From Sphingomonadales bacterium (GTDB lineage Bacteria > Pseudomonadota > Alphaproteobacteria > Sphingomonadales > Sphingomonadaceae), in the NCBI GenBank assembly GCA_025351405.1, contig JANXVZ010000010.1, forward strand, positions 1-64,000: a DNA stretch of 64,000 nt. Direction: 5' to 3'. A program made the translations under genes and the position numbers. The notes beneath the pieces are model-generated. The model saw only the letters and a list, made by a program, of their open reading frames with translations. It did no database searches and was not told where the DNA came from. Positions 44,358-53,843 of the stretch are shown piece after piece (positions within the stretch are counted from its first letter, which is position 1; every line of letters starts with the position of its first letter).

Positions 44358-45880
44358 GCAGCAGCCTCCGCCCAGTATTTGTCCTTGAGCAGGCGCTTGT
44401 AGAGCTTGCCGGTATCATGGCGCGGCAATTCGGCGAGGAAATCGACCGATTTCGGGCATTTGACATGGCTCAGCCGGGCTCGGCAAAACGCGATCAGCTC
44501 GGCTTCCAGTTCCGGACCGGCGTTCGCCATGTCGCGCGGCTGGACGACCGCCTTGACCGCCTCGCCCATCTCCGCATCCGGCACTCCGAACACCGCGACA
44601 TCGGCGACATCGGGGTGCAGCGTCAGGGCGTTCTCGGCCTCTTGCGGATAGACGTTGACCCCGCCGGATATGATCATGAACGCAGCTCGGTCGGTGAGGA
44701 ACAGATAACCATCGTCGTCGACATGGCCGATGTCGCCAAAGGTTGCGCCATGGTCGCCAGTGACACTGGCGGTCTTGGCGGCATCGTTGTGATATTCGAA
44801 CTTCGGCCCGTTGGAGAAATAGATCCGCCCGGTCTGCCCCGGTGGCAGGACACTGTCGTCATCCGCCAGCACCCTGATCTCGCCGAGCACGGCCTTGCCG
44901 ACCGACCCCGGCTTGGCCAGCCATTCCTGCGGACTGATGGTGGTGAAGCCGGCGCCTTCGGTTGCCGAGTAATATTCGTAGATGACCGGCCCCCACCAGT
45001 CGATCATCGCCTTTTTGACATCGACAGGGCATGGTGCCGCCGCGTGAATCGCGACCTTCAGGCTTGAAAGGTCATACGCGCCACGGACCGTTTCAGGCAG
45101 CTTGAGCATCCGCACAAACATCGTCGGCACGAGCTGGCTATGGCTGACATGGTAACGCTCGATAAGGGCGAGATACGTCTCGGGGTCGAATTTTTCCATG
45201 ACCACGACGGTGCCGCCAAATCGCTGCACGGCCATGCAGTAGCGCAGAGGCGCGGCGTGATAGAGCGGCGCCGGTGACAGATAGATCATGTCCTGACCAA
45301 AGCTGTAAAAGGTGCCGACAAGCATCGTGAGACCATCGACCTGGTCGAGCGGCCCCTCCGGCAACGGGCCACGCACACCCTTGGGTCGCCCGGTGGTTCC
45401 GCTGGAATACAGCATGTCGCGGCCACAGCTTTGATCGGCGATGGCAGTCGCGGGCTGTTCGGCAAGCGCTGCATCCAGATCGGCGAAACCGGCGATTGCG
45501 CCACCGCAGGCAAAACGCCCGGACGCCGCAAGGTTCGCAGCCGCGGTCGTCGCAACGGCGCCCAGGCTGGCGGACGCGAAAAGCAGCCTTGCACCCGAAT
45601 CGGCGACAATATAGCCGGCCTCATCGCCGGTGAGCTTTGTCGACATTGCGACAAACACCAGCCCTGAACGCTGCGCGCCCCAGCATAGCGCCAGATAGTC
45701 CGGGCAGTTGGTCATCAGCAGCGCGATGGTATCGCCGCGTTGCAAACCGTGGCTGCGGAACAGATGGGCAAAGCGGTTGGATCGCGCGTCCAGCTCCGCA
45801 TAACTCATCGTCTCGCCGGTCCCGGCCATGATGATCGCCGGCTTGTCGGGGGTGGCGGCGGCGTGGACGAAGGGATGCAT
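44354..45880 (-). CDS. AMP-binding acyl-CoA synthetase
   Basis: A 508-residue ANL-superfamily ligase. The AMP/phosphate motif is DMLYSSGTTGRPKGVRG; downstream are YYSATEGAGFTTISPQEW, GDIGHVDDDGYLFLTDR and the C-terminal Lys region PRHDTGKLYKRLLKD. It activates a carboxylic acid with ATP and joins it to CoA; the exact acid is not readable, though the type is often used for fatty or aromatic acids. It shares an operon with the TraB/GumN-like gene and is divergent from a molybdopterin oxidoreductase. Confidence 0.92.
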   Translation of the reverse strand: MHPFVHAAATPDKPAIIMAGTGETMSYAELDARSNRFAHLFRSHGLQRGDTIALLMTNCPDYLALCWGAQRSGLVFVAMSTKLTGDEAGYIVADSGARLLFASASLGAVATTAAANLAASGRFACGGAIAGFADLDAALAEQPATAIADQSCGRDMLYSSGTTGRPKGVRGPLPEGPLDQVDGLTMLVGTFYSFGQDMIYLSPAPLYHAAPLRYCMAVQRFGGTVVVMEKFDPETYLALIERYHVSHSQLVPTMFVRMLKLPETVRGAYDLSSLKVAIHAAAPCPVDVKKAMIDWWGPVIYEYYSATEGAGFTTISPQEWLAKPGSVGKAVLGEIRVLADDDSVLPPGQTGRIYFSNGPKFEYHNDAAKTASVTGDHGATFGDIGHVDDDGYLFLTDRAAFMIISGGVNVYPQEAENALTLHPDVADVAVFGVPDAEMGEAVKAVVQPRDMANAGPELEAELIAFCRARLSHVKCPKSVDFLAELPRHDTGKLYKRLLKDKYWAEAAA

Positions 45881-46004
45881 CGGCGGCAGCTTTCGTTAAA
45901 GCGGGCAAAAGGCGCAGGACGCGACCGGATCGCTCCCATCGTGTCCCTTGCAATGTCATCGACCTAGCATGCCGATGGTCGCTTGCGGTAGGGTGGCAGT
46001 ATCA

Positions 46005-46025
46005 GGAGGGAATCCTCCGGGGGAG
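46005..46025 (+). promoter_or_regulatory. GGAGG/CCTCC hairpin next to the ribosome-binding site of the molybdopterin oxidoreductase
   Basis: A perfect inverted repeat (GGAGG, four bases, CCTCC; 46005-46018) is followed at once by the true ribosome-binding site GGGGGAG (46019-46025), seven bases before the ATG at 46033. The CCTCC arm could pair with either purine run, so it could mask the site. This is an observation of possible structure only. Confidence 0.35.
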
Positions 46026-46032
46026 TGACGCC

Positions 46033-48126
46033 ATGGCGACGCATTATCGCACCTGCCACATCTGCGAAGCCAATTGCGGCGTGGTGATCGAAACCCAGGG
46101 TCGCCGCGTGTTGTCGATAAAGGGCGATGCCGAAAACCCCCTGTCACGCGGGCATATCTGTCCCAAGGCGACAGCGCTGGCCGATTTGCAGGATGACCCC
46201 GACCGCCTGCACAAACCTGTCAAGCGCGTCGGGGACGCCTGGGTCGAAATCGGCTGGAGCGAGGCCTATGCCGAGATTGCCGAAAGGGTTGCCGGCATAC
46301 GCCAGGCCGGGGGCGAGACGGCGATGTATATCGGCAACCCGTCGGCGCACAACTACAGCACGGCGGCGCAGATTCCACTGTTGCGCAAGGCGCTCGAGTC
46401 CAAGGCGAATTTCTCCGCGTCCAGCGTCGACCAGGTGCCGCACCAGCTCGTCCAGATGTGGGTTTATGGCCATAATGCGATGTTCCCGGTGCCCGATATC
46501 GATCGCACCGCCCATATGGTCATTATCGGCGGCAACCCGCTCGCGTCGAACGGCAGCGTGTGGACGGTTCCCGATGTCAAGAAGCGCATCCTTGCACTTC
46601 AGGCGCGTGGTGGCCGACTCACCGTGATCGATCCGCGCCGCACCGAAACTGCCGACATCGCCGACCTGCACCATTTCATTCGCCCGGGCAGCGACCCGGC
46701 CCTGCTGGTGGCGCTGCTGCTGTCACTCGACGAAGCCGGTCTGGTCGCGCCGGGCAGGCTGGGGGCGATGCTGGCCGGCTGGGATACGGCATGGGCGGCA
46801 TTGCGCCGGTTCGACATCGAGGCCTGCGCCGCAGCGTGCAGCATCGACGCCGGCGATATTCGGGCGCTGGCGGCTGCGCTCGGCGACGGTACGCCCGCCG
46901 TTGTCTATGGGCGCATAGGCGTTTCCACTGCCAGCTTCGGCACCTTGAATCACTGGCTGATCCAGCTCGTCAATATCGCGACCGGCAACCTGGACCGCGT
47001 TGGCGGGGCCATGTTCACGGCACCCGCCGTCGACCTCGTCAGCCAGACCGGTTCGGGAACGCGTGGACGATTCTTTAGCCGGGTTTCCGGGCACCCGGAG
47101 TTGCTCGGCGAACTCCCCGCCGTGGCCATGGCCGAGGAGATTGCCACCCCGGGCGAAGGCCAGGTGCGCGCGCTGGTCACCATTGCCGGCAATCCGGTTT
47201 TGTCGGTGCCCGATGGCGGCGCGCTTGATACAGCGCTGGAAACGATCGACCTGCTGGTCTGCATCGACATGTATGTCACGGCCACCAGCACCCATGCCGA
47301 TTACATCCTGCCGCCCTGTGGTCCGCTGGAAAAGGACCACTACCCGCTGTTCCTCGCGCCAATCGCGATTCGCAACTTCGCCAATTATTCGCCGCCGGTG
47401 TTCGAACCGGCGCCCGATTCCAGGAGCGACTGGGAAATCATTGCCGAACTGGCGCGCGCCATAGCCGGTGCCTGCGGCCAGCCGCTGCCCAATATAGTGC
47501 CGCCACGCGAGACGCTCGACCGGATGTTGCGAAATTCACCGCGCGGGCTGACGCTCGCTGAAGTCGAGGCGCATCCCCATGGCCTGGACCTGGGGGCGCT
47601 CGAGCCGCGCCTCCCGGACCGGCTGCGGACACACGACAAGATGATAAACTGTGCGCCGCCGGAGCTTGTTGACGACCTTGACCGGTTTGGCGATTGGCTG
47701 GCTGCAGCGCCGGAGCCTGGCCTCGTTCTGATCGGGCGGCGCCACATCCGTAACAATAACTCCTGGCTCGGCAATTCGCGGCGGTTGGCCAAAGGTCCGG
47801 CGCGCTGCACTCTGATGATCGCACCGGCCGATGCCGAGGCACGCGGGATACGCGACGGCGCGATGGTTGTCGTCACCAGTGCCTCCGGCCGCGTCGAAGT
47901 CGCCGCGGAAATTACCGATACGGTCATGCCGGGGGTCGTTTCCATGCCCCACGGATTCGGCCATGGCCGAAAAGGCGTGAAGCTTTCAGTGGCGCGCGAA
48001 CGTCCGGGTGCCAGCATCAACGACTTGACCGAACGCAGCCGGATCGACCCGCTTTCAGGCAACGCCGCGCTGGTCGGCACGCCGGTCAGTGTCGAATCCC
48101 TCACACACGCAGTTGCAGCCGAATAG
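46033..48126 (+). CDS. Molybdopterin-dependent oxidoreductase with an N-terminal 4Fe-4S site
   Basis: A 697-residue DMSO-reductase-family enzyme. The 4Fe-4S ligands are Cys8, Cys11, Cys15 and Cys43 in RTCHICEANCG and SRGHICPKA. Cofactor-binding marks include HMVIIGGNPLASNGS, TVIDPRRTETADIADLHHFI and the C-terminal GRRHIRNNNSWLGNS. The metal-ligand position around residues 133-140 (SSVDQVPHQ) shows no Cys, so the ligand may be Ser or Asp. There is no twin-arginine signal, so it is cytoplasmic. Substrate is unknown. It stands alone, without an electron-transfer subunit, divergent from an acyl-CoA synthetase. Confidence 0.88.
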   Translation: MATHYRTCHICEANCGVVIETQGRRVLSIKGDAENPLSRGHICPKATALADLQDDPDRLHKPVKRVGDAWVEIGWSEAYAEIAERVAGIRQAGGETAMYIGNPSAHNYSTAAQIPLLRKALESKANFSASSVDQVPHQLVQMWVYGHNAMFPVPDIDRTAHMVIIGGNPLASNGSVWTVPDVKKRILALQARGGRLTVIDPRRTETADIADLHHFIRPGSDPALLVALLLSLDEAGLVAPGRLGAMLAGWDTAWAALRRFDIEACAAACSIDAGDIRALAAALGDGTPAVVYGRIGVSTASFGTLNHWLIQLVNIATGNLDRVGGAMFTAPAVDLVSQTGSGTRGRFFSRVSGHPELLGELPAVAMAEEIATPGEGQVRALVTIAGNPVLSVPDGGALDTALETIDLLVCIDMYVTATSTHADYILPPCGPLEKDHYPLFLAPIAIRNFANYSPPVFEPAPDSRSDWEIIAELARAIAGACGQPLPNIVPPRETLDRMLRNSPRGLTLAEVEAHPHGLDLGALEPRLPDRLRTHDKMINCAPPELVDDLDRFGDWLAAAPEPGLVLIGRRHIRNNNSWLGNSRRLAKGPARCTLMIAPADAEARGIRDGAMVVVTSASGRVEVAAEITDTVMPGVVSMPHGFGHGRKGVKLSVARERPGASINDLTERSRIDPLSGNAALVGTPVSVESLTHAVAAE

Positions 48127-48150
48127 AAGCGCAGCTACAGAGCGCGCCAT

Positions 48151-48480
48151 ATGGCATTCAAACTCCCCGACCACACCGACCGCGCCAAGGCCGCGGCTGA
48201 AGCCCGCAAGGCCAAGCTCGACAAATTCAAGAGTGCGCCACCGCCGGATGAAGCGGCACTCGCCGCGCGCGCCAGGGCAGCCGAAAAGCGCGCCGAACGC
48301 GAGGAACAGCGCAAGCTTGAACGCGCTGAAGCCGCGGTGCGCGCCGAAGAGGCCCGTCTCGCCAAGGAAGCCCAGGCCGTTGTCGCGGCCGAGCAGGCGC
48401 GGCTCGAGGCCATTGCCCGTGAAGCCGCGCAAAAGGCCGCACGCGACGCACGTTACGCGGCGCGCAAGAAGGGCCGATAG
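48151..48480 (+). CDS. DUF6481-type highly charged helical protein
   Basis: A 109-residue protein made almost only of Ala, Glu, Arg and Lys (RAKAAAEARKAKLDKFKSA, RAAEKRAEREEQRKLERAEA). It should form one long helix or coiled coil. It fits the DUF6481 family of small alphaproteobacterial proteins whose function is unknown. It follows the molybdopterin oxidoreductase by 24 bases in the same direction. The extreme composition makes coiled-coil prediction easy but function hard to read. Confidence 0.72.
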   Translation: MAFKLPDHTDRAKAAAEARKAKLDKFKSAPPPDEAALAARARAAEKRAEREEQRKLERAEAAVRAEEARLAKEAQAVVAAEQARLEAIAREAAQKAARDARYAARKKGR

Positions 48481-48561
48481 TCACCCGGCTTCGGCAATCG
48501 CGCGTCAGGGCTTCTTAAGGGGGAAACCGCGCGGCAGCGGAGACGGCCCCCGCGCGCTGCC

Positions 48562-49092
48562 TCAATCGCCAGCGTATGCGAGCAGCGCGTTGACCTGGAC
48601 ATTTGCGGCGCGGAGCCGTCCGGCGCCACCAAGATCGGGCAGATCGATCACGAAGGCCGCGCGATCGACCACCGCCCCGGCGTCGCGCAGCAATTGTACG
48701 CCTGCCAACGCTGTCCCGCCTGTCGCAATCAAGTCATCGACGAGCAGTACGCGGGCGCCGGGGGGTACTGCATCGGCGTGCATCTCGATGCGATCATGGC
48801 CATATTCAAGGGCATAGTTGATGCCGGTAACGCGACCGGGCAGTTTGTTGCGTTTTCGTAGCAATACCAAACCACAGCCAAGCGACTGCGCCAACGCCGC
48901 GCCGAAAACAAAGCCGCGCGCCTCGATGCCGGCAATCAGGTCGGGTCGCGGCCCCGCAGCAGACGCCATGCGCTGGATGGTCACCGCGAAGCCTGCTTCA
49001 TCAAGGAGCAAAGTCGTGATGTCGCGGAACTGTATCCCCGGCTTGGGATAGTCCGGAATGGTGCGGATGAGGGCGCGCAGATCGTCGTGCAT
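48562..49092 (-). CDS. apt: Adenine phosphoribosyltransferase
   Basis: A 176-residue purine-salvage enzyme that makes AMP from adenine and PRPP. The N-terminus DLRALIRTIPDYPKPGIQFR and the PRPP loop ARVLLVDDLIATGGTALAGV are diagnostic, with GIEARGFVFGAALAQSLGCG between. ATG 49092 matches the family start; an upstream open frame crosses the neighbouring small gene and is not used. It is 22 bases downstream of the CKDAKGKF gene. Confidence 0.96.
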   Translation of the reverse strand: MHDDLRALIRTIPDYPKPGIQFRDITTLLLDEAGFAVTIQRMASAAGPRPDLIAGIEARGFVFGAALAQSLGCGLVLLRKRNKLPGRVTGINYALEYGHDRIEMHADAVPPGARVLLVDDLIATGGTALAGVQLLRDAGAVVDRAAFVIDLPDLGGAGRLRAANVQVNALLAYAGD

Positions 49093-49114
49093 CGCGCGCC
49101 CTCTCGCGGCTCGA

Positions 49115-49330
49115 TTATTTGACCGGTACTGCGCCGGCTGTTCCGCACTTGGCGAATTTGCCCTTGGCGTCCTTGCACCGCACACCCTTGGCCGGCGCAA
49201 CAACCACCGGTGGGCATTTGGTGAACTTGCCCTTGGCGTCCTTGCACGGCGCCGCAAATGCGGCAGACGGTGCCAGCGCCGAAAGGCTGATGGCGAATGC
49301 GGCGGCCAGGCTCAAGCTACGGATCATCAT
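49115..49330 (-). CDS. Small secreted protein with two CKDAKGKF(T/A)KC motifs
   Basis: A 71-residue protein with a signal peptide (MMIRSLSLAAAFAISLSALA, cut after AFA) and a mature part of about 45 residues. The mature part holds two near-identical motifs, CKDAKGKFTKC and CKDAKGKFAKC, joined by a Pro/Val linker. Each motif has two Cys nine residues apart, so each could form one disulfide or bind a metal. Similar small proteins occur in sphingomonads; I know no function. It lies between the petABC terminator and apt. Confidence 0.75.
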   Translation of the reverse strand: MMIRSLSLAAAFAISLSALAPSAAFAAPCKDAKGKFTKCPPVVVAPAKGVRCKDAKGKFAKCGTAGAVPVK

Positions 49331-49396
49331 GGTCTCCTGTGTCAGGAAAAGCAGGATAATCGCCCCGAATCGATTACGCGAGCGTTAAAACGTGAA

Positions 49397-49424
49397 ATGG
49401 CGGCCACTGGTCAATGGCCGCCAT
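49397..49424 (-). terminator. Rho-independent terminator after petABC
   Basis: A perfect 10-base stem (ATGGCGGCCA with TGGCCGCCAT) and an 8-base loop lie 26 bases downstream of the petC stop. Reading leftward, a T-rich tail (TTTCACGTTTTAA) follows. On the plus strand a run of six T at 49430-49435 follows the stem, so it could work both ways, but only leftward genes feed into it here. Confidence 0.82.
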
Positions 49425-49449
49425 ACACATTTTTTACAGGCGCGATTTA

Positions 49450-50280
49450 TCAGATCGAAGCGGGCTTGCGCTTGATATCGGCCCAGACCCGCTTGTAGCT
49501 CAGATAACCCAGACCGGTCATGATGAGCAGGAACAACACGGCGGCAACGCCGGTTGACTTGCGGGCTTCCAGCTTCGGTTCGGCCGTCCAGGTCAGGAAG
49601 GTCGCCACGTCTCGAGCATATTGGTCCTTGGTGCCCTTGGTGCCGTCGGCATAGGTGACCTGGCCGTCAGCAGCGAGAGGCGGCGGCATGGCGACGTTGA
49701 GCGACCGGAAGTACGGGTTGTAATAAAGCCCGTCAGGCACCTTCCAGTTCGCAGGCGCATCGCGGTAACCAGTGATCAGCGAATGGACATAGTTGGGGCC
49801 GTCCTCGCGTGCCTTGGTTATCAGCGAAAGGTCCGGCGGCAACGCCCCGTTCTGGGCGGCGCGAGCCGCGATCTCGTTGGCATAGACCAGCGGGAACTTG
49901 TCCGACGGCAGGCCCTTGCGGGTGGTGGGTTCGCCGGTCTTTTCGTCGATCGACGGGATATCGTAGCCCTTGGCGATGGCCTTGATCTCCGGTGCGGAGA
50001 AGCCGAGCGCCGCAAGGTCGCGGAAGGCCACCCTATGGATCGAATGGCAAGCGGAGCAGATTTCCTTGTAGACTTGGAAACCGCGCTGCAACTGGCCGCG
50101 ATCGAAGGTCCCGAAAATACCAAGGTTGCCGGGACCGCGATACGACCATTCGATTTCGGTGGGAGCAAGGTGAAGCGCTCTGACCGGATCGGGCGTCACT
50201 GCATCGCGGGGCTGAACAGCACCCCACAACAACGCGAGCACGAACACAAGGCCAACGCCGAGGGCGCCGAGACGAACCAT
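49450..50280 (-). CDS. petC: Cytochrome c1 of the bc1 complex
   Basis: A 276-residue membrane-anchored cytochrome. It has a hydrophobic N-terminal segment, the haem-binding CSACH in FQVYKEICSACHSIHRVAFR, the axial-Met region NVAMPPPLAADGQVTY, and a C-terminal anchor (VAAVLFLLIMTGLGYLSYKR). It passes electrons from the Rieske protein to soluble or membrane cytochrome c in complex III. It is the third gene of petABC, 12 bases after petB, and is followed by a strong terminator. Confidence 0.96.
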   Translation of the reverse strand: MVRLGALGVGLVFVLALLWGAVQPRDAVTPDPVRALHLAPTEIEWSYRGPGNLGIFGTFDRGQLQRGFQVYKEICSACHSIHRVAFRDLAALGFSAPEIKAIAKGYDIPSIDEKTGEPTTRKGLPSDKFPLVYANEIAARAAQNGALPPDLSLITKAREDGPNYVHSLITGYRDAPANWKVPDGLYYNPYFRSLNVAMPPPLAADGQVTYADGTKGTKDQYARDVATFLTWTAEPKLEARKSTGVAAVLFLLIMTGLGYLSYKRVWADIKRKPASI

Positions 50281-50292
50281 TTCAAATGTCCC

Positions 50293-51609
50293 TTATTCGG
50301 CCGGCTGCGGCATGGTGCCGCCAAAGCTTCCTGCCGATCCGGGAGGCGGGGTCCGGCCATATTTGGCAAGCACCGACTCCGAAATCGAATTGGGCAATGG
50401 CAAGGTCTTTTCAAAGCGCGCGATCAACGGAATGATGATCAGGAAGTGCGCGAAATAGTAGGCCGATGCCAACTGCCCGATGCGCACCCACGGCTCCTCC
50501 GCCAGCTTGCCGCCGCAGACGCCGAGCAGGATGCAGTCTGCAACCAGAACCCAGAAGAAAATGCGGTTGAGCGGACGATAGCTGTTCGAACGCACCGGCG
50601 AGGTATCAAGCCAGGGCAGGAAGAACAGCAGGAGGATCGCCGACAGCATGGCGAGCACGCCCCACAACTTGGCTGGAATGAACAGGAAGTTGGTCGTGAA
50701 CGCCTTCAGGATGGCGTAGAACGGCAGCAGATACCATTCCGGCACGATGTGCGGCGGCGTCGAAAGCGGGTTGGCGGGGATGTAATTGTCCACTTCACCC
50801 AGCGCATTCGGCAGGAAGAACACAAAGATCGCGAAGATCGTCAGGTACACGCCGAGGCCGAAAAAGTCCTTGGCGGTGTAATAGGGGTGGAACGGCACCG
50901 TATCCTGCGGACCCTTCACATCGACCCCGGTAGGATTGTTGGACCCCGGGATGTGCAACGCCCAGACGTGCAGGATGATGACGCCGAAGATGATGAACGG
51001 CAGCAGATAGTGCAACGAGAAGAAACGGTTGAGCGTCGCATTGTCGGGCGAGAACCCGCCGAGCAGCCAGGTGTGGATGGCTTCACCGACGATGGGCACA
51101 GCCGAGAACAGGTTGGTGATGACCGTCGCGCCCCAGAAGCTCATCTGCCCCCACACGAGCACATAGCCCATGAATGCCGTTGCCATCATCAACAGGAAGA
51201 TCACCAGCCCGAGCAGCCACAACACTTCGCGCGGCGGCTTGTACGAGCCGTAGTACAGCCCGCGGAAGATGTGCACATAGACGACGGCAAAGAAGAAGCT
51301 GGCGCCGACGGCGTGCATGTAGCGCAGCATCCAGCCATTGTTGACGTCGCGCATGATGAATTCGACGCTGTCGAAAGCGATGCCTGTATTGGCGGCATAG
51401 TGCATGCCCAGCACGACGCCGGTGATGATCTGGATGACCAGCGCAACACCTGCGAGAACGCCGAAGTTGTAGAAATAATTCAGGTTCTTCGGCGTCGGAT
51501 AACCGGCACCGAGTGCGCCATAGACCAGCCGCGGCAATGGCAGCCGGCTATCCATGTAACGACCGAAATCGGTCGTCGGTTCATAATGTTTGGCCCAGGG
51601 AAAGCTCAT
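50293..51609 (-). CDS. petB: Cytochrome b of the bc1 complex
   Basis: A 438-residue integral membrane protein with eight membrane segments and the two haem b sites: [40 protein letters not shown] and the second His pair in [20 protein letters not shown]. The quinol-site PEWY motif is present in [23 protein letters not shown] 51609 follows the Rieske stop by 10 bases; an upstream extension of the frame is not conserved. The order petA-petB-petC is the standard alphaproteobacterial one. Confidence 0.97.
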   Translation of the reverse strand: MSFPWAKHYEPTTDFGRYMDSRLPLPRLVYGALGAGYPTPKNLNYFYNFGVLAGVALVIQIITGVVLGMHYAANTGIAFDSVEFIMRDVNNGWMLRYMHAVGASFFFAVVYVHIFRGLYYGSYKPPREVLWLLGLVIFLLMMATAFMGYVLVWGQMSFWGATVITNLFSAVPIVGEAIHTWLLGGFSPDNATLNRFFSLHYLLPFIIFGVIILHVWALHIPGSNNPTGVDVKGPQDTVPFHPYYTAKDFFGLGVYLTIFAIFVFFLPNALGEVDNYIPANPLSTPPHIVPEWYLLPFYAILKAFTTNFLFIPAKLWGVLAMLSAILLLFFLPWLDTSPVRSNSYRPLNRIFFWVLVADCILLGVCGGKLAEEPWVRIGQLASAYYFAHFLIIIPLIARFEKTLPLPNSISESVLAKYGRTPPPGSAGSFGGTMPQPAE

Positions 51610-51619
51610 TGTTCTGATC

Positions 51620-52186
51620 CTAGCCGATGGCGACCGAGGTGGGAGACTTGAAGGCATATTGCGGCACTTCAAGATTCTTTGGTGCTGGTCCGGCGCGGAT
51701 ACGGCCGGCCGTATCGTACTGCGAACCATGGCAAGGGCAGAAATAGCCACCAAAGTCGCCGCGCTTTTCGCCTTCGCGGGCACCGAGCGGCACGCAGCCC
51801 AGATGCGTGCAGACACCCAGTGTGATCAGCCACTTCTCATTGCCGGGCTTGGTACGCTGCGCCAGCGTTTCCGGGTCACGGAGTGTCTTGGCATCGACCT
51901 TGTTGGCCGCTGCGATTTCCGCCGGGGTGAGCTGGCGAGCGAACACCGGCTTGCCGCGCCACGGCACGACAATCGCCTGGCCGGGCTGGATTGCAGCAAG
52001 GTCGAGATCGATCGATGCCAGCGCCAGCACATCTGCCGAGGGATTCATCTGGTTGATCAGCGGCCATACGACGGCAGCGGCGCCAACAGCGGCGAACGCC
52101 CCGGTCGCAACATAAATAAAATCGCGCCGACGTTCACCGTCGATCGTGAGATCATCGCCGTGGGGAAGCTGGGTTTCGCTTGCCAT
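51620..52186 (-). CDS. petA: Rieske iron-sulfur subunit of the bc1 complex
   Basis: A 188-residue protein with an N-terminal RRR-containing twin-arginine-like signal and membrane anchor ([20 protein letters not shown]) and the C-terminal 2Fe-2S domain with [10 protein letters not shown] and [14 protein letters not shown], giving the two Cys and two His ligands plus the disulfide pair. It takes electrons from quinol to cytochrome c1. ATG 52186 starts the conserved N-terminus. It leads the petABC operon; the 194 bases between it and the divergent hemF hold the promoters of both. Confidence 0.96.
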   Translation of the reverse strand: MASETQLPHGDDLTIDGERRRDFIYVATGAFAAVGAAAVVWPLINQMNPSADVLALASIDLDLAAIQPGQAIVVPWRGKPVFARQLTPAEIAAANKVDAKTLRDPETLAQRTKPGNEKWLITLGVCTHLGCVPLGAREGEKRGDFGGYFCPCHGSQYDTAGRIRAGPAPKNLEVPQYAFKSPTSVAIG

Positions 52187-52380
52187 TTGAAGCCTCTGAC
52201 AGCCGGAACGAATGGTACCGGGGTAAATTAAAGGACGTGCCCTGAGCGCATAGCGTTTCCAGCACGAAAAACGCAACGCCGTTTTTGGAGACATTTTGGC
52301 GCGGGGGTCGCGATACGCGGCTGCACAAAAGCACAAGACACCGCTTTCGTTGCGGCCCCAGGTGCGGCTAGAGAAGAGCG

Positions 52381-53241
52381 ATGATCACACTCGATGACCG
52401 GCAGCTTGCCGCCCAGACCTGGTTCCGCACACTCCGCGACGACATCTGTTCGGCGCTGGAAACACTGGAGGATGAAGGCGGCAGTGATGCCGACGCCGCG
52501 CCGGCCGGTCGCTTCGAGCGCACCGCCTGGGACCGTCCGGACCCCAGCGGCGCGCACGGCGGCGGCGGCGTCATGTCGGTCCTGAAGGGCCGCGTCTTTG
52601 AAAAGGCCGGAGTCAACATCTCGACGGTGCACGGCACCTTTTCGCCGGAGTTTGCCAAGCAGATCAATGGCGCCGGTGAAGACCCACGGTTCTTTGCCAC
52701 GGGGATCAGCCTTGTCCTGCATCCACGCAACCCGCTGGTGCCGGCTGTCCACCTCAACACGCGCTATCTCGTTACCACCAAGGCCTGGTTCGGCGGCGGC
52801 ACCGACTTGAACCCGGCAATCCCGGACGACGCGCAAACCATCGCCTTCCATGAAGCACTGGCGGCGATGTGCGACAGCCATGACCCGGCGCACTACCCGG
52901 CGTTCAAGAAATGGGCCGAGGAGTATTTCTGGGTGCCGCACCGCAATCGCCACCGCGGCGTCGGCGGTATTTTCTATGATCATCTCGACACGGATTGGGA
53001 CAGGGATTTCGCTTTTACCCGGGACGTGGGGCGTAGTTTCCTCGATGTTTATCCGCGGCTGGTGCGCGAGAAGATGCATTTGTCGTACACAGCCGAGCAG
53101 CGGCTGGCGCAGTTGCGCTATCGTGGTCTCTATGCCGAATTCAATCTGGTGTATGACCGCGGGACAACATTCGGGCTGAAGACCGGCGGCAACGTCGAAG
53201 CGATTTTGATGAGCCTCCCGCCTGAAGCGCGCTGGGACTGA
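52381..53241 (+). CDS. hemF: Oxygen-dependent coproporphyrinogen III oxidase
   Basis: A 286-residue haem-synthesis enzyme that decarboxylates coproporphyrinogen III with oxygen. Marks: [53 protein letters not shown] and the closing [20 protein letters not shown]. Its position opposite petABC links haem supply with cytochromes and suggests joint control from the shared upstream region, though no known regulator site is obvious. Its stop shares one base with the ATG of the next gene. Confidence 0.97.
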   Translation: MITLDDRQLAAQTWFRTLRDDICSALETLEDEGGSDADAAPAGRFERTAWDRPDPSGAHGGGGVMSVLKGRVFEKAGVNISTVHGTFSPEFAKQINGAGEDPRFFATGISLVLHPRNPLVPAVHLNTRYLVTTKAWFGGGTDLNPAIPDDAQTIAFHEALAAMCDSHDPAHYPAFKKWAEEYFWVPHRNRHRGVGGIFYDHLDTDWDRDFAFTRDVGRSFLDVYPRLVREKMHLSYTAEQRLAQLRYRGLYAEFNLVYDRGTTFGLKTGGNVEAILMSLPPEARWD

Positions 53242-53825
53242 TGACACTCGCCCCGGTCCCGCCGGGTCATGTTGCCACCATCGTCACCAGCCTCGAAATG
53301 CTGGCTCCGCCCGCCCCCGCGCCGCCGCCGAAATCGGCCCTGCGGCTGGTGCGCTGGGAGGCACCGGTGGATCGCAATCGCTATCGCGCGCTTTTCCGTG
53401 AGATCGGCAGCCATTGGCTTTGGTGCGGGCGCTTGACGCAGGATGATGCGGCATTGTCCGCGATCCTCGATGTTGCGACCACGCAAGTGTGGGTGGCGAC
53501 CCGCCGCGACGGTGTCGCCGTCGGGTTGCTCGAGCTTGATTTCGCATTTGAGGCAGTGGCCGAACTGACCTATTTCGGGCTGGTGCCCGGGATGACCGGC
53601 ACTGGCCATGGCGGCTGGTTGATGGCCCATGCCCTGCACAAATGCTGGCGGCCCGGCATTTCGCGGGTCTGGGTGCATACCTGCGACCTGGATCATCCAT
53701 CGGCCTTGGGGTTTTACCGTCGCCACGGCTTCACGCCGTTTGCGCGCGCTGTCGAGGTGTATGAAGATCCCCGCCACGCCGGGCTGTACCCGGCCGACGT
53801 CGCGCCGCAAGTGCCGTTGCTTTAG
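53241..53825 (+). CDS. GNAT-family N-acetyltransferase
   Basis: A 194-residue acetyltransferase-fold protein. The acetyl-CoA motif A lies in YFGLVPGMTGTGHGGWLMAH and the C-terminal ALGFYRRHGFTPFARAVEVY is the usual motif B. A Pro-rich segment near residue 30 precedes the domain. It overlaps hemF by one base, so the two are translationally coupled. Its substrate is unknown; association with hemF is common in sphingomonads but does not reveal a role. Confidence 0.87.
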   Translation: MTLAPVPPGHVATIVTSLEMLAPPAPAPPPKSALRLVRWEAPVDRNRYRALFREIGSHWLWCGRLTQDDAALSAILDVATTQVWVATRRDGVAVGLLELDFAFEAVAELTYFGLVPGMTGTGHGGWLMAHALHKCWRPGISRVWVHTCDLDHPSALGFYRRHGFTPFARAVEVYEDPRHAGLYPADVAPQVPLL

Positions 53826-53843
53826 CTGCCAGCGGGTCGGACC

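Noticed and set aside
49621-51651. Long plus-strand open frame (676 codons) opposite petC and petB
   Set aside because: It overlaps two strongly conserved respiratory genes and has the charged, repetitive composition of a complementary frame; no domain is visible.
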